Positions 26,386 through 36,365 of a DNA stretch of 64,000 nt are shown piece by piece (position 1 is the stretch's first letter; each line of letters begins with the position of its first letter). The stretch is from positions 930,001 to 994,000 of the forward strand of contig NZ_ARVU01000001.1 of NCBI RefSeq assembly GCF_000384415.1, in the 5' to 3' direction. The notes under the pieces are model-generated. The model saw only the letters and a program-made list of their open reading frames with translations, did not search any database and was not told the DNA's origin. Position numbers and translations under genes: made by a program. The stretch comes from Cycloclasticus pugetii PS-1. Its GTDB lineage: Bacteria > Pseudomonadota > Gammaproteobacteria > Methylococcales > Cycloclasticaceae.

Positions 26386-27252
26386 TTAAGAATGCGGTTG
26401 ATACTTAGGTTTAATGACATAGATCAGGTAAGCAAAAATGATTACGCTAATCCAAATAAAACTAAGAATACCAATTATGCCATCGTATTGCCCAGTTAAG
26501 TAAGTCCAGCTTGATGCGGGGTTATGGTCAGTGAGTTCTTTAGTTATTTTTATGAGGAAAACCCAGCTAGCATGTAGACCAATGCAATAAGCAAGAGTAC
26601 GTGTCTGAAGACGAACTAGGGCAAGGAAAGCGCCAACAACAAAAAGCGCTAGAAAGTCATCAAGCGGCATAAATGCAACTGCTTTAAATGCATTAACGAT
26701 AACTTCAAAACCAGTGCCTATATATAAAAGGTTTTGATCAATATGTTCAATGGGTTTAATAAAGTGCAAAATGGCATAAAAAAAACTACTAACAACAACC
26801 GCCGTAAAACCGTTGTGCCATTGTTGGCTTAGCTTGAAGAATAGCCCTCTAAATAAGGTTTCCTCTATTAAAGCAACGACGATTCCGGCTAATAATGCTT
26901 TAGAAACAAGTTTCCATGTGAATTGAGCATCTTCTGACAGTACTCTAATATCAAGAACGATCAGAGTAAACACAACAACGCCAAGAATTAACAGGCCAGA
27001 AATAAAGCCGAATGATGTTTTTTTAAAGAAGTTGCCATAGGTATTATTGTGTCCAATGGCGTTTAAACTCAATTTAAAAAACTTAAAACATGGAATCAGT
27101 CCTAAGATTAAAAATAAAAGGGCGGCGCGCGTAACCCATTTTTCAAAACGATATTCATTTGTGCCAAACGCTAAAAATAATGGATAGGCGATTAAAGCAG
27201 CCAAAACAGAGGCTGTTAAGAAGTAAAAAACAAAAAATAAGGTAGCTTTCAT
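26386..27252 (-). CDS. CPBP-family intramembrane metalloprotease
   Basis: Polytopic membrane protein of 288 residues with the CPBP (Abi/CAAX-protease-like) signature: EETLFRG with E130, E131 and R135, and a conserved helix with FYAILHF (H163), plus a later GLHASW. These residues form the metal site in Rce1-type proteases. Substrate unknown; many bacterial members lack an assigned role. It is a single gene on the minus strand, facing away from the tRNA-Leu. Confidence 0.85.
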   Translation of the reverse strand: MKATLFFVFYFLTASVLAALIAYPLFLAFGTNEYRFEKWVTRAALLFLILGLIPCFKFFKLSLNAIGHNNTYGNFFKKTSFGFISGLLILGVVVFTLIVLDIRVLSEDAQFTWKLVSKALLAGIVVALIEETLFRGLFFKLSQQWHNGFTAVVVSSFFYAILHFIKPIEHIDQNLLYIGTGFEVIVNAFKAVAFMPLDDFLALFVVGAFLALVRLQTRTLAYCIGLHASWVFLIKITKELTDHNPASSWTYLTGQYDGIIGILSFIWISVIIFAYLIYVIKPKYQPHS

Positions 27253-27347
27253 ATGGTTTTTTTACATTTAAGTAAAATTGTATTCAAAAAGGAGTGCAAA
27301 AATGTTGAAAGAGTCGGTATGATACCGCACATTATTTCCAACCAAAA

Positions 27348-27433
<86 letters not shown>

Positions 27434-27479
27434 TCTATTTTTTTGAACAATCATCAATAAACTACACTAGAGAATAATT

Positions 27480-28787
27480 ATGCAGGTTTCTGTTGAATCT
27501 ATTTCTGATATTAAAAAAACATTAACAATCGTTGTCCCTCAAGAAGAGGTCGATACGGCGATCAATAAGCGTTATGACGATGTGAAACGAAACGCACGGA
27601 TTGATGGATTTAGACCTGGTAAGGTTCCTATGAGCGTTATCAAAAAGAAATTTGGAGCAAGTGTGCGCGCTGAAGCGTTATCAGAGTTAACACAAAGCTT
27701 TTTTTATAAAGCAATCATGGAAGAAAAGCTAAACCCAGCCAGTGCGCCTGTTATTAAAGCTAACGAAGCTGAGGTTGAAGGGTATGAGTTCTCAGCAAGC
27801 TTTGAAGTCTATCCAGAGATTACAGTTAACCCAGTTGAAGACTTATCACTGAATAGCCCAGTAGTGGAAATTGCAGAGTCTGATATAGATAATATGGTTG
27901 AAAAGCTGCAAAAACAAAAAGCAAGCTGGAAAGAAGTTAAAACCAAAGCTAAAGACGGTAACCAAGTAACAGTTAGTTTTGAAGGTAAAGTAGGTGATAA
28001 GCCTATCTCGGAAGAGCCTATTAAAGGTTTCCCTGTTGTTCTTGGCTCAAAAAGCATGATACCTGGGTTTGAAGAAAACTTAAAAGGCGTGAAAACTGGT
28101 GAGAAATTAAGTTTTGAAGTGACTTTTCCTGAAGACTATCAACAAGCTGACTTTGCCGGCAAGGTTGGGGTTTTTGATGTAGAAGTGGATAAGGTTGAAA
28201 AGAGCGAATTACCTGAAATAAATGAAGAGTTTATTAAGGAATTTGGTGTGGAAAGTGGTGATGTGGCTGACTTTAGAGCAGACCTTGCTAAAAATATGGG
28301 CGGTGAGTTAACTCGTGCATTAGCAACTAAACGTAAAGAAATTGTCATGGATGCAATTGTTGAAAACAATGAAGTGTCTGTGCCAGAAGCACTTGTTGAT
28401 AATGAAATTAATCAAATGCTTGCTTCGCTAAATGAAAAAGCAGCTCAGGCAGGTCAACCAGCACAGCCGGATTTACCAAAAGAGCTTTTTAAAGATCAAG
28501 CAACTAAACGCGTTAAATTAGGCTTGCTATTGTCTGAAATGATCAAGCAAAATGATATCAAAGCGGATGCTGAAAAAGTACAAGCACGAATTGAAGAGTT
28601 TGCTCAAACGTATCAATCGCCTGAAGAAGTTATCAATTGGTATAACTCTAACCCAGAAGAGCGCAATAAAGTTGAAAGCGTTGTATTAGAAGACCAATTG
28701 GTTGATTGGGTGTTAGAAAAGGCTAAAATAACAGAAACTCAGTTAACGTTTGATGAGCTAATGGCACCTACTCAAGCAACTGGATAA
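27480..28787 (+). CDS. tig: Trigger factor (ribosome-bound chaperone)
   Basis: Ribosome-associated folding factor and prolyl isomerase, 435 residues. The N-terminal ribosome-docking domain contains GFRPGKVP (residues about 43-50). The FKBP-like domain lies at about 150-245 and the C-terminal helical chaperone arms follow. It heads the tig-clpP-clpX-lon block and ends where the clpP region begins, so the first three genes may share transcripts. Confidence 0.96.
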   Translation: MQVSVESISDIKKTLTIVVPQEEVDTAINKRYDDVKRNARIDGFRPGKVPMSVIKKKFGASVRAEALSELTQSFFYKAIMEEKLNPASAPVIKANEAEVEGYEFSASFEVYPEITVNPVEDLSLNSPVVEIAESDIDNMVEKLQKQKASWKEVKTKAKDGNQVTVSFEGKVGDKPISEEPIKGFPVVLGSKSMIPGFEENLKGVKTGEKLSFEVTFPEDYQQADFAGKVGVFDVEVDKVEKSELPEINEEFIKEFGVESGDVADFRADLAKNMGGELTRALATKRKEIVMDAIVENNEVSVPEALVDNEINQMLASLNEKAAQAGQPAQPDLPKELFKDQATKRVKLGLLLSEMIKQNDIKADAEKVQARIEEFAQTYQSPEEVINWYNSNPEERNKVESVVLEDQLVDWVLEKAKITETQLTFDELMAPTQATG

Positions 28788-28811
28788 ATGACAGATAATA
28801 AGGGAGTTAAG

Positions 28812-29432
28812 ATGCAAAATAAACTAGAGGCGCAGGCACTTGGATTAGTTCCGATGGTGGTTGAGCAGACTGCACGTGGCGAACGTTCATACGATATTTA
28901 CTCTAGACTCCTTAAAGAACGGGTTATTTTCTTAGTAGGCCAAGTGGAAGACCATATGGCTAATTTGATTGTTGCTCAGATGCTATTTTTAGAATCTGAA
29001 AACCCTGATAAAGATATCCACCTATATATTAATTCACCAGGTGGTTCTGTCACAGCAGGTATGTCTATCTATGACACGATGCAGTTTATCAAACCAGATG
29101 TTAGTACTATGTGTATCGGTCAAGCAGCCAGCATGGGTGCATTATTGTTGACAGGTGGTGCTGAAGGTAAACGATTCGCTTTACCACACTCAAGAATGAT
29201 GATCCACCAACCGCTGGGTGGTTTTCAGGGTCAAGCATCTGATATTGATATTCATGCGAAGGAAATTCTATTAATCCGTGATCGTTTAAACAAAATTATG
29301 GCTTCACATACAGGCCAGCCGTTAGATGTTATTCAAGGTGATACCGATAGAGATAACTTTATGGGTAGTCAACAAGCCGTTGAATACGGCCTGATTGACC
29401 AAGTATTAAAAACACGTAATATAGAAGAGTAG
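28812..29432 (+). CDS. clpP: ATP-dependent Clp protease proteolytic subunit
   Basis: Serine peptidase core of ClpXP, 206 residues, close to E. coli ClpP (207). The catalytic triad is Ser107 (GQAASMGA), His132 (MMIHQPLGG) and Asp181. An in-frame ATG eight codons upstream directly abuts the tig stop, but AAGGGAG is placed correctly for the ATG at 28812, which also gives the family length. Partner of ClpX, encoded next. Confidence 0.95.
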   Translation: MQNKLEAQALGLVPMVVEQTARGERSYDIYSRLLKERVIFLVGQVEDHMANLIVAQMLFLESENPDKDIHLYINSPGGSVTAGMSIYDTMQFIKPDVSTMCIGQAASMGALLLTGGAEGKRFALPHSRMMIHQPLGGFQGQASDIDIHAKEILLIRDRLNKIMASHTGQPLDVIQGDTDRDNFMGSQQAVEYGLIDQVLKTRNIEE

Positions 29433-29460
29433 AATAGTTAGCGCTTGGACTGGACAGATT

Positions 29461-29503
29461 TATAATCTTTAGCATACTGTATATAGCATGTAACTAAAGA
29501 TTA
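29461..29503 (+). promoter_or_regulatory. Predicted clpX promoter -10 overlapped by an inverted repeat
   Basis: A perfect TATAAT at 29461-29466 is the best -10 in the clpP-clpX gap; no good -35 is visible. Its last bases enter a perfect 10-bp inverted repeat (29463-29472 with 29494-29503, 21-base spacer). No T-run follows, so it is not a typical terminator. It may be an operator or an mRNA stem. Confidence 0.4.
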
Positions 29504-29556
29504 AGAGTAATGAAACAGTCAACCCTAATAATGAGTGTTAAAGAAAAGAGGTTTGT

Positions 29557-30834
29557 ATGAGTGATGATAAAGACAATGGCGAGAATGATAGTAAGCTTTT
29601 GATTTGCTCGTTTTGTGGAAAGAATCAGCATGAAGTTAGAAAGTTAATTGCAGGCCCTTCTGTTTTTGTTTGCGATGAGTGTGTAGAGCTTTGTAACGAT
29701 ATTATTAAAGAGGAGCTTCAAGAGAATGAAGCGACAGGCGCAGGTGATAAATTACCTAAACCCTCTGAAATTAAAGAATCCTTAGATAAGTATGTGATAG
29801 GCCAGCAACAGGCCAAAAAAATCTTATCAGTTTCAGTCTATAACCACTATAAGCGTCTAAATGCCTCAAAAGGTGTTGATGATGTTGAGTTGGCAAAAAG
29901 TAATGTATTGTTAATTGGCCCCACCGGCTCAGGCAAAACATTATTGGCTGAAACATTAGCAAGAATGTTAAATGTTCCTTTTACCATTGCAGATGCTACG
30001 ACGTTAACTGAAGCGGGTTATGTTGGAGAGGATGTCGAAAACATTATTCAAAAAATCTTACAAAAATGTGATTTTGATGTCGATAAAGCTCAAAACGGCA
30101 TCGTGTACATTGATGAAATAGATAAGATCTCACGGAAGTCGGACAACCCGTCTTTAACACGTGATGTTTCTGGTGAAGGTGTCCAACAAGCATTGTTAAA
30201 ATTGATTGAAGGAACAGTTGCTTCAGTCCCTCCACAAGGTGGAAGAAAACATCCACAGCAAGAATTTTTACAAGTAGATACCAGTAACATCTTGTTTATT
30301 GTTGGTGGTGCGTTTGCCGGTTTAGATAAGGTTATTAAAGATCGTTCTCAAAAAAATGTCGGCATCGGTTTCTCAGCTGAAGTAGTAAGCGAGAATGAAG
30401 CGCCAGATGTCAGTGATGTTTTGCAAAATGTTGAGCCGGAAGATCTTGTTAAATATGGTTTGATTCCAGAATTTGTTGGCAGGTTACCTGTTGTAGCAAC
30501 GCTTGAAGAGCTAGATGAAGATGCATTAATTCAAATACTCAGTGAACCTAAAAATGCATTAACAAAACAATATGTAAGGCTTTTCGAAATGGAAGGCGTT
30601 GAACTTGAATTTAGAGAAGAAGCCTTAAGAGAGGTCGCAAAGAAAGCGATGGCTCGTAAAACAGGTGCTCGTGGTTTAAGGACAATTTTAGAACATGTAT
30701 TACTAGACACAATGTATGACTTACCTTCGCTAGATAATGTTTGTAAAGTTGTTATTGATGATAAGGTTATTCGGGGTGAGTCTGACCCTATGTTTATTTA
30801 TGAAAATGATAAAAAAGTAGCATCATCGGAATAA
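29557..30834 (+). CDS. clpX: ATP-dependent Clp protease ATP-binding subunit ClpX
   Basis: AAA+ unfoldase that feeds substrates to ClpP, 425 residues. The N-terminal zinc-binding domain has C17, C20, C39 and C42. Walker A is GPTGSGKT, Walker B YIDEIDKI, followed by the pore-loop and sensor regions typical of ClpX. It is separated from clpP by 124 bases that hold a likely promoter of its own, and it is followed by a strong terminator. Confidence 0.97.
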   Translation: MSDDKDNGENDSKLLICSFCGKNQHEVRKLIAGPSVFVCDECVELCNDIIKEELQENEATGAGDKLPKPSEIKESLDKYVIGQQQAKKILSVSVYNHYKRLNASKGVDDVELAKSNVLLIGPTGSGKTLLAETLARMLNVPFTIADATTLTEAGYVGEDVENIIQKILQKCDFDVDKAQNGIVYIDEIDKISRKSDNPSLTRDVSGEGVQQALLKLIEGTVASVPPQGGRKHPQQEFLQVDTSNILFIVGGAFAGLDKVIKDRSQKNVGIGFSAEVVSENEAPDVSDVLQNVEPEDLVKYGLIPEFVGRLPVVATLEELDEDALIQILSEPKNALTKQYVRLFEMEGVELEFREEALREVAKKAMARKTGARGLRTILEHVLLDTMYDLPSLDNVCKVVIDDKVIRGESDPMFIYENDKKVASSE

Positions 30835-30851
30835 AATAGACTTCAAAGAGA

Positions 30852-30879
30852 AAAAAAGGCGCTTTAAGCGCCTTTTTTT
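30852..30879 (+). terminator. Terminator after clpX
   Basis: GGCGCT (30858-30863) pairs with AGCGCC (30867-30872) around a three-base loop, extended by A-T pairs and followed by seven T residues. Confidence 0.9.
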
Positions 30880-30890
30880 ATGAGTTATGG

Positions 30891-30920
30891 CTTGAAAATA
30901 ATGTTCGGTGCCCTGATATT
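30891..30920 (+). promoter_or_regulatory. Heat-shock (sigma-32) promoter of lon
   Basis: CTTGAAA (30891-30897), 13 bases, then CCCTGATAT (30911-30919). The -35 is a perfect sigma-32 element and the -10 is close to CCCCATNT. It lies between the clpX terminator and lon, a classic heat-shock gene. Confidence 0.65.
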
Positions 30921-30959
30921 CTTACTAATACTAAATTTAATTCTTTAAGGCGGTAACTA

Positions 30960-33371
30960 ATGAACGAAAAACTAGATTTAACAAACTTACCAATTCTTCC
31001 GCTGAGAGATGTGGTTGTTTACCCACATATGGTGATTCCGCTTTTCGTTGGTCGCGATCGATCAATACAGGCGATTGATTTTGCGATGGAAGATAATAAA
31101 AAAATTGTTCTAGTTGCACAAAAAAACCCAGATAACGATGATCCCAAAGAGGGTGACCTTTATCAAGTCGGTACCTTAGCCACTATTTTGCAGCTCCTTA
31201 AGTTGCCTGATGGAACGGTAAAGGTTTTAGTAGAAGGTGAGCAGCGAGTTAATATTGATAAGATTTATACCAATGAAAAATTGTTTGGTGCAGATGTCAG
31301 TTTGCTGAAAGATGCCGTAGACCTTGAAGAGCAAGAAATGGATGTGCTAATTAGGACCGTTAGTTCCGCCTTTGAAAGCTATGTGAAGTTAAATAAAAAA
31401 GTACCACCTGAAGTATTAACTTCATTATCTGGTATTGAAGACTCTGGCCGTCTTGCAGATACTATGTCAGCGCACATGGTGTTGAAAGTTGAAGAAAAAC
31501 AAAAAATACTGGAAACATATAACCTTCGCGAACGTTTAGAACATTTGCTGTTATTGATGGAGGGTGAAGTTGATATTCTGGAAATGGAAAAACAAATCCG
31601 TAGCCGGGTTAAGCAACAAATGGAAAAGAATCAGCGCGAATATTATTTGAGTGAGCAAATGAAGGCCATTCAAAATGAATTGGGAGACATGGAAGAAGGT
31701 TCAAATGAGATAGATGAACTCGAAAAGAAAATAGCTGATGCAGGGATGTCAAAAGAAGCAAAAGAAAAAGCTGAATCAGAACTGAGCAAGTTAAAAATGA
31801 TGTCCCCGATGTCAGCTGAAGCCAGTGTTATACGTAATTACATTGATTGTATGGTTAATGTGCCGTGGAAAAAACGTACGCGTATTAGGCATGATCTCGC
31901 TGCTGCACAAAAAGTGCTTGATGCTGACCATTATGGGCTAGAGAAAGTAAAAGAAAGAATTTTAGAGTACTTGGCTGTTCAACAACGGGTTAAAAACATG
32001 AAAGGGCCAATTCTTTGCTTGGTCGGGCCTCCAGGTGTTGGTAAAACATCCTTGGGGCAATCTATTGCTCGTGCGACGAACCGTAAGTTTGTAAGAATGT
32101 CTTTAGGTGGTGTGCGAGATGAAGCTGAAATACGTGGACATCGTCGTACATACATTGGTTCAATGCCAGGTAAAATTTTACAAAACTTGTCAAAAGTTGA
32201 AACAAAAAACCCTTTATTCTTGCTTGATGAAATAGACAAAATGGCAATGGATTTCAGAGGCGACCCTGCTTCTGCTTTACTTGAGGTGCTTGATCCAGAA
32301 CAAAACAGTACGTTTAACGATCATTACTTAGAAGTGGATTTTGATTTGTCTGATGTTATGTTTGTCGCGACTGCAAATAGCATGAATATACCGGGTCCCC
32401 TGTTGGACCGTATGGAAGTGATTAACCTCGCTGGTTATACTGAAGATGAGAAAATTAACATCACGGAGAACTACCTCATTACCAAACAATTAAAAAATAA
32501 TGGTTTGAAAGAGTCGGAATTGCACGTAAGCCAATCAGCGATTAGAGATACGGTGCGTTATTATACGCGTGAGGCTGGAGTTAGAAATATCGACAGAGAA
32601 ATGTCTAAAATTTGTCGAAAAGTAGTGAGAGACATTTTACTGAGCAAACCTAAGAAGCGAATCAATGTTACATCGCGTAACCTTAGTAAATACTTAGGGG
32701 TTAGGCGATTTGACTTTGGTAAAGCCGAAGAAACTAATCAAATTGGGCAAGTAACTGGCTTGGCTTGGACAGAGGTTGGTGGTGAATTACTAACAATTGA
32801 ATCAGCTATTAGCGAAGGTAAAGGCAAGTTAACACTTACCGGTAAGTTAGGTGATGTTATGCAAGAATCTATTCAAGCTGCTTTAACAGTGGTCAGAAGT
32901 CGTGCTGCAATGTTAGGTGTTCCAGCTGATTTTTATCAAAAGAACGATATACATGTACATGTTCCTGAAGGAGCAACGCCTAAAGATGGTCCAAGTGCAG
33001 GTATCGGTATGTGTACGGCCTTAGTATCATCCTTAACGGGTATTCCTGTATTAGCTGATGTGGCTATGACAGGGGAAATTACGCTTCGAGGTGAGGTGTT
33101 ACCGATCGGTGGGCTTAAAGAAAAATTGTTAGCAGCTCTTCGCGGTGGAATCACAACGGTTGTAATCCCACACCAAAATGAAAAAGATTTAATAGAGATG
33201 CCGGCTAATATTAAACAAAATTTAACGATAATCCCTGTCCGCTGGATTGATGAGGTGCTGGAAGTCGCGCTTGAACGGTCCCCGACACCATTGAAAGGAA
33301 GTGAAAAGTTAATAAAAAAAGATGACAAAAAAAGTAAACCTTCAAAAAATAAAACGGTGACAGCACATTAA
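30960..33371 (+). CDS. lon: ATP-dependent protease Lon
   Basis: Cytoplasmic AAA+ protease, 803 residues. The N-terminal LON domain (about 10-200) is followed by the ATPase with GPPGVGKTS and the protease domain with the Ser/Lys dyad (KDGPSAGI and GLKEKLLA). The C-terminal tail is Lys/Ser-rich and divergent. Degrades misfolded and regulatory proteins. It has its own heat-shock-like promoter. Confidence 0.97.
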   Translation: MNEKLDLTNLPILPLRDVVVYPHMVIPLFVGRDRSIQAIDFAMEDNKKIVLVAQKNPDNDDPKEGDLYQVGTLATILQLLKLPDGTVKVLVEGEQRVNIDKIYTNEKLFGADVSLLKDAVDLEEQEMDVLIRTVSSAFESYVKLNKKVPPEVLTSLSGIEDSGRLADTMSAHMVLKVEEKQKILETYNLRERLEHLLLLMEGEVDILEMEKQIRSRVKQQMEKNQREYYLSEQMKAIQNELGDMEEGSNEIDELEKKIADAGMSKEAKEKAESELSKLKMMSPMSAEASVIRNYIDCMVNVPWKKRTRIRHDLAAAQKVLDADHYGLEKVKERILEYLAVQQRVKNMKGPILCLVGPPGVGKTSLGQSIARATNRKFVRMSLGGVRDEAEIRGHRRTYIGSMPGKILQNLSKVETKNPLFLLDEIDKMAMDFRGDPASALLEVLDPEQNSTFNDHYLEVDFDLSDVMFVATANSMNIPGPLLDRMEVINLAGYTEDEKINITENYLITKQLKNNGLKESELHVSQSAIRDTVRYYTREAGVRNIDREMSKICRKVVRDILLSKPKKRINVTSRNLSKYLGVRRFDFGKAEETNQIGQVTGLAWTEVGGELLTIESAISEGKGKLTLTGKLGDVMQESIQAALTVVRSRAAMLGVPADFYQKNDIHVHVPEGATPKDGPSAGIGMCTALVSSLTGIPVLADVAMTGEITLRGEVLPIGGLKEKLLAALRGGITTVVIPHQNEKDLIEMPANIKQNLTIIPVRWIDEVLEVALERSPTPLKGSEKLIKKDDKKSKPSKNKTVTAH

Positions 33372-33456
33372 GCTGAAGTGTTTGATTTAATTGAGGCAAG
33401 TAAATTAATTGAAGGTATGCTTTAAAAAAAATATAGTCATAAAAACCTTCTGAAGC

Positions 33457-33486
33457 TTGACACTGGTGGGGGGGAAAGGATATAAA
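33457..33486 (+). promoter_or_regulatory. Predicted hup promoter
   Basis: TTGACA (33457-33462), 18 bases, then TATAAA (33481-33486). A perfect -35 and near-perfect -10 suit a highly expressed gene. The spacer contains a run of seven G residues. The leader to the HU start is about 100 bases and AT-rich. Confidence 0.7.
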
Positions 33487-33590
33487 ATCTCCTGTTGTGT
33501 GAATAGTGAGGTAGATATAGCCGCTCTAAACACCAGTAACAAAAAAAATTAACTTTAAAAATTATTTAATCATCCTATTGGGGAAAATTT

Positions 33591-33863
33591 ATGAACAAAT
33601 CAGACCTTATCAATGCAATCGCTGAAGAATCAGGACTTACTAAAGCTGACGCAGGCCGCGCATTAGATGCCACTATCTCTTCTGTTAGTAGTGCACTTAA
33701 AAGCGGTGACTCAATCTCACTTATTGGCTTTGGTACCTTCTCTGTAAAAGAGCGTTCTGCACGCACAGGCCGCAATCCACAAACGGGTGAAACGATTCAA
33801 ATTAAAGCTTCAAAAATTCCTTCATTTAAAGCTGGCAAAACTTTAAAAGACTCTGTAAACTAG
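33591..33863 (+). CDS. hupB: DNA-binding protein HU
   Basis: 90-residue histone-like nucleoid protein that bends and compacts DNA as a dimer. The beta-arm region [21 protein letters not shown] (about residues 46-66) and the closing segment [11 protein letters not shown] are typical. It follows lon, as in E. coli. GGGG lies upstream of the ATG. No terminator separates it from the tRNA-Val 17 bases later. Confidence 0.95.
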   Translation: MNKSDLINAIAEESGLTKADAGRALDATISSVSSALKSGDSISLIGFGTFSVKERSARTGRNPQTGETIQIKASKIPSFKAGKTLKDSVN

Positions 33864-33880
33864 CGCCTCTTCTGTTCTTG

Positions 33881-33956
33881 GGGTGCTTAGCTCAGCTGGG
33901 AGAGCGTCGCCCTTACAAGGCGAATGTCGGGGGTTCGATCCCCTCAGCACCCACCA
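33881..33956 (+). tRNA. tRNA-Val (anticodon TAC)
   Basis: 76 bases, acceptor GGGTGCT/AGCACCC, anticodon loop CTTACAA giving TAC, T-loop GGTTCGATCC, encoded CCA. Four bases before tRNA-Asp. Confidence 0.96.
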
Positions 33957-33960
33957 TTTA

Positions 33961-34037
33961 GGAGTGGTAGTTCAGTTGGTTAGAATACCGGCCTGTCACG
34001 CCGGGGGTCGCGGGTTCGAGTCCCGTCCACTCCGCCA
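33961..34037 (+). tRNA. tRNA-Asp (anticodon GTC)
   Basis: 77 bases, acceptor GGAGTGG/CCACTCC, anticodon loop CTGTCAC giving GTC, encoded CCA. Forms a pair with tRNA-Val, probably one transcript with or after hup. Confidence 0.96.
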
Positions 34038-34044
34038 TTGGTAC

Positions 34045-34083
34045 AAAAAACCATTAATTTGAAAAAATTAATGGTTTTTTTTT
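34045..34083 (+). terminator. Terminator after the tRNA-Val/Asp pair
   Basis: A 16-bp AT-rich perfect stem (34045-34060 with 34065-34080), loop GAAA, followed by a T-run. Confidence 0.88.
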
Positions 34084-34451
34084 GCTCATCGAAAATGTGA
34101 GTTAATTTAGAACACGATGCAATTAATAGGATGTTTATAAGTGACCCCTATAAAGTGCTATCCGTTGTTTAATAAATGCAGTTGCCAGCAGTAACGCCGC
34201 TTAATATCGTTTTCTTGGCTAGTGTCCTTGTTGTTGTAAAGGATAGTTTGTTCAAACTAACGCACACTAGCCTAAAATATGGTTTAATTTCCTCACATAT
34301 AGTGCAATAGTGAATTCCCTTTTAGGATGCTGCGGCCACTGTCAATAAACATTAAATTGTTAATGCAGTGGTTTTATATAAACTGAGAGTGTTGTCTTTT
34401 GAGACGACTGTTAAGCACTATTTTTTTAAATTTTTATGCGGATTATTTTTT
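34084..34451. other. Gene-free region between tRNA-Asp terminator and ppiD
   Basis: 368 bases with no convincing gene. It holds the three-way-junction element at 34217-34272 and must hold the ppiD promoter, which I cannot place. The ppiD frame is open for 28 codons upstream of the chosen start, but that segment does not look like protein. Confidence 0.5.
34217..34272. repeat. Nested inverted repeats predicting a three-way junction
   Basis: A 9-bp perfect outer repeat, GGCTAGTGT (34217-34225) with ACACTAGCC (34264-34272), encloses two separate hairpins: TCCTT/AAGGA (34225-34229 with 34239-34243) and TAGTTTG/CAAACTA (34244-34250 with 34253-34259, two-base loop). The whole 56 bases can fold as a compact three-way junction on either strand. 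It could be a small RNA, a structured 5' region or the remnant of a miniature element. No T-run follows on the plus strand. Confidence 0.5.
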
Positions 34452-36359
34452 ATGTTAGATAGATTGCGGGTACATGTTAAAGGTTGGTTGGGTATGGTTA
34501 TTCTTATAATGATCTCTATCCCATTTGCTTTGTTTGGCTTACAAAACTACACCAATGGTGGGTCCGAAAAAGCGGTCGCTAAAGTAGGGGATTATAAAAT
34601 TTACCAAGCGGATGTTAATCAGGCTTATCAAAACCGCGTGGCTCAATTAAAAGAGCAATATGGTGATCAATACTCTGCTGACTTATTTAATCAAGAGGCA
34701 ATACGCCAAGAGTCGTTGAATCGATTAATTCAAGAACAACTAGTTTTGCAAACAGTTAATAAAGATGGCTATGTCGCATCAAACAAGGCCGTTCTTGATG
34801 TAATTTCTAATATAGATGCCTTTCATAAAGACGGACGGTTTGATAAAACAACCTATGAGCAATTATTACAAGCAAGAGGCTTAACAACCACTGATTTTGT
34901 AGAAACGGTACGTGCAAGCATTGAACGAGAACAATTTATAAACTCTATTATAGGTACGACCTTAGTAGACGAGAGTGAAATAGATGAATTTCATCGTTTA
35001 ACGAATCAAACTAGGGATATTAAGTATTTGTTGCTGCCTATTTCTTCAGTGGTTAATGAAGTGGTGGTAACAGATGAAGAGCTTAACGAACATTATTCAC
35101 AAAATAAGCTTCTTTATAGATCACCTGAAGAAGCATCTATTGAATATATTTCATTAAACTTGTCTGACTTGATGTCGGAGGTTTCCCCGTCGAAAGATGA
35201 ATTGTTAGCGTTCTATGAACGTGAGCGTCAGTCATTTACGGTATCCGGTCATCGAAGAGCGAGCCATATATTGATTGAAGCAACTGCTGATCTCGCAGAT
35301 GCAGAGAGAGAGGAAAAGAGAGCAAAAGCCGACATGGTTTTAAGCCGACTTAACAAAGGAGAAAATTTTGCAAGCTTGGCTAAAGAGTTGTCTGAAGATA
35401 TTGGTTCGGCTGAATCAGGTGGTGACTTAGGCATCATCACCGACGGTATGATGGGCGCAGAGTTTGAAAAAACGCTGGATTCTCTTGAAGAAGGCGAGGT
35501 TAGTAACGTAGTTCAAACTCAATACGGCTTTCATATTATAAAGCTGGTCTCAAAAGAGGCTGATAAGGTGCAACCATACGAAGCAGTAGAAGAGACAGTA
35601 ACAGAACTGTTTAAATTAAATGTTGCTAGCGAAAGGTTTTATCAACTAGCAGAGCGTTTTGCTGAGTTAGCGTTTGAAAATCCAGATTCATTAAACCCTA
35701 TCGCTGATGAATTAGGGTTAACGGTTGAACAACAAACGGGTATTACACGTACTAGTGATGAGGGCATTGCTGCCAGCACTAAAGTGCGTCAGGCTGTGTT
35801 TAATGAAGATGTTTTAGCGGGTAATAATAGCGATGCAATTGAAATAGGCTCTGAGCATTTAGTTGTATTACGTATTAATGACTATGTTCCTGAGGCAACA
35901 ATGCCGTTAACTGCAGTAAAAGATAGAGTTGAATTGTCTGTTAAAAAAGATAAGGCTAATGAATTGTTAACACAGAAAGCGGCTGATTTACTGTCTCAGC
36001 TAACATCAGGGGTAACGATTAATACCTTGTCAACGTCAGATGATGTCCTGCTTGAAGATATTGGACCGGTGACAAGGCATGATAAATCGGTTCCAGTAAA
36101 ATTATTAAACGATGCGTTTAGTATGTCTCACCCAACACAGGGAAAACCCTCTTTTAAATTAAGTACGCTAGACAATGGCGATGTTGCGATTATTGAGTTG
36201 AGTAAAGTAACTGATGGCGACCCAACAGAGATGACAGAGACTTCACGCCAAACATTTAAGCAGTTTTTATCACGTTTAACTGGTGAAGTAATGTTGGCCG
36301 CAACAATAGAAAATTTAAGTGTTGAGGCAGACGTGGTTTTAGCTAATCAAGCACAATAA
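34452..36359 (+). CDS. ppiD: Periplasmic folding chaperone PpiD (SurA-N domain, parvulin)
   Basis: Membrane-anchored periplasmic chaperone, about 635 residues. One N-terminal helix (about residues 13-33) anchors it, followed by a SurA-like N-terminal domain and a rotamase domain at about 265-365 (RRASHILIEA, GGDLGIITDGMM, QYGFHIIKL). The C-terminal half is chaperone-like without motifs. I start at MLDRLRVHVKG, the family start; a longer open frame upstream adds an unlikely peptide. Follows hup as in enterics. Confidence 0.93.
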   Translation: MLDRLRVHVKGWLGMVILIMISIPFALFGLQNYTNGGSEKAVAKVGDYKIYQADVNQAYQNRVAQLKEQYGDQYSADLFNQEAIRQESLNRLIQEQLVLQTVNKDGYVASNKAVLDVISNIDAFHKDGRFDKTTYEQLLQARGLTTTDFVETVRASIEREQFINSIIGTTLVDESEIDEFHRLTNQTRDIKYLLLPISSVVNEVVVTDEELNEHYSQNKLLYRSPEEASIEYISLNLSDLMSEVSPSKDELLAFYERERQSFTVSGHRRASHILIEATADLADAEREEKRAKADMVLSRLNKGENFASLAKELSEDIGSAESGGDLGIITDGMMGAEFEKTLDSLEEGEVSNVVQTQYGFHIIKLVSKEADKVQPYEAVEETVTELFKLNVASERFYQLAERFAELAFENPDSLNPIADELGLTVEQQTGITRTSDEGIAASTKVRQAVFNEDVLAGNNSDAIEIGSEHLVVLRINDYVPEATMPLTAVKDRVELSVKKDKANELLTQKAADLLSQLTSGVTINTLSTSDDVLLEDIGPVTRHDKSVPVKLLNDAFSMSHPTQGKPSFKLSTLDNGDVAIIELSKVTDGDPTEMTETSRQTFKQFLSRLTGEVMLAATIENLSVEADVVLANQAQ

Positions 36360-36365
36360 GTTGAA

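Noticed and set aside
34217-34272. Integron attC site
   Set aside because: Nested stems recall attC, but the core GTTRRRY/RYYYAAC ends are absent and no integrase or cassette is near.
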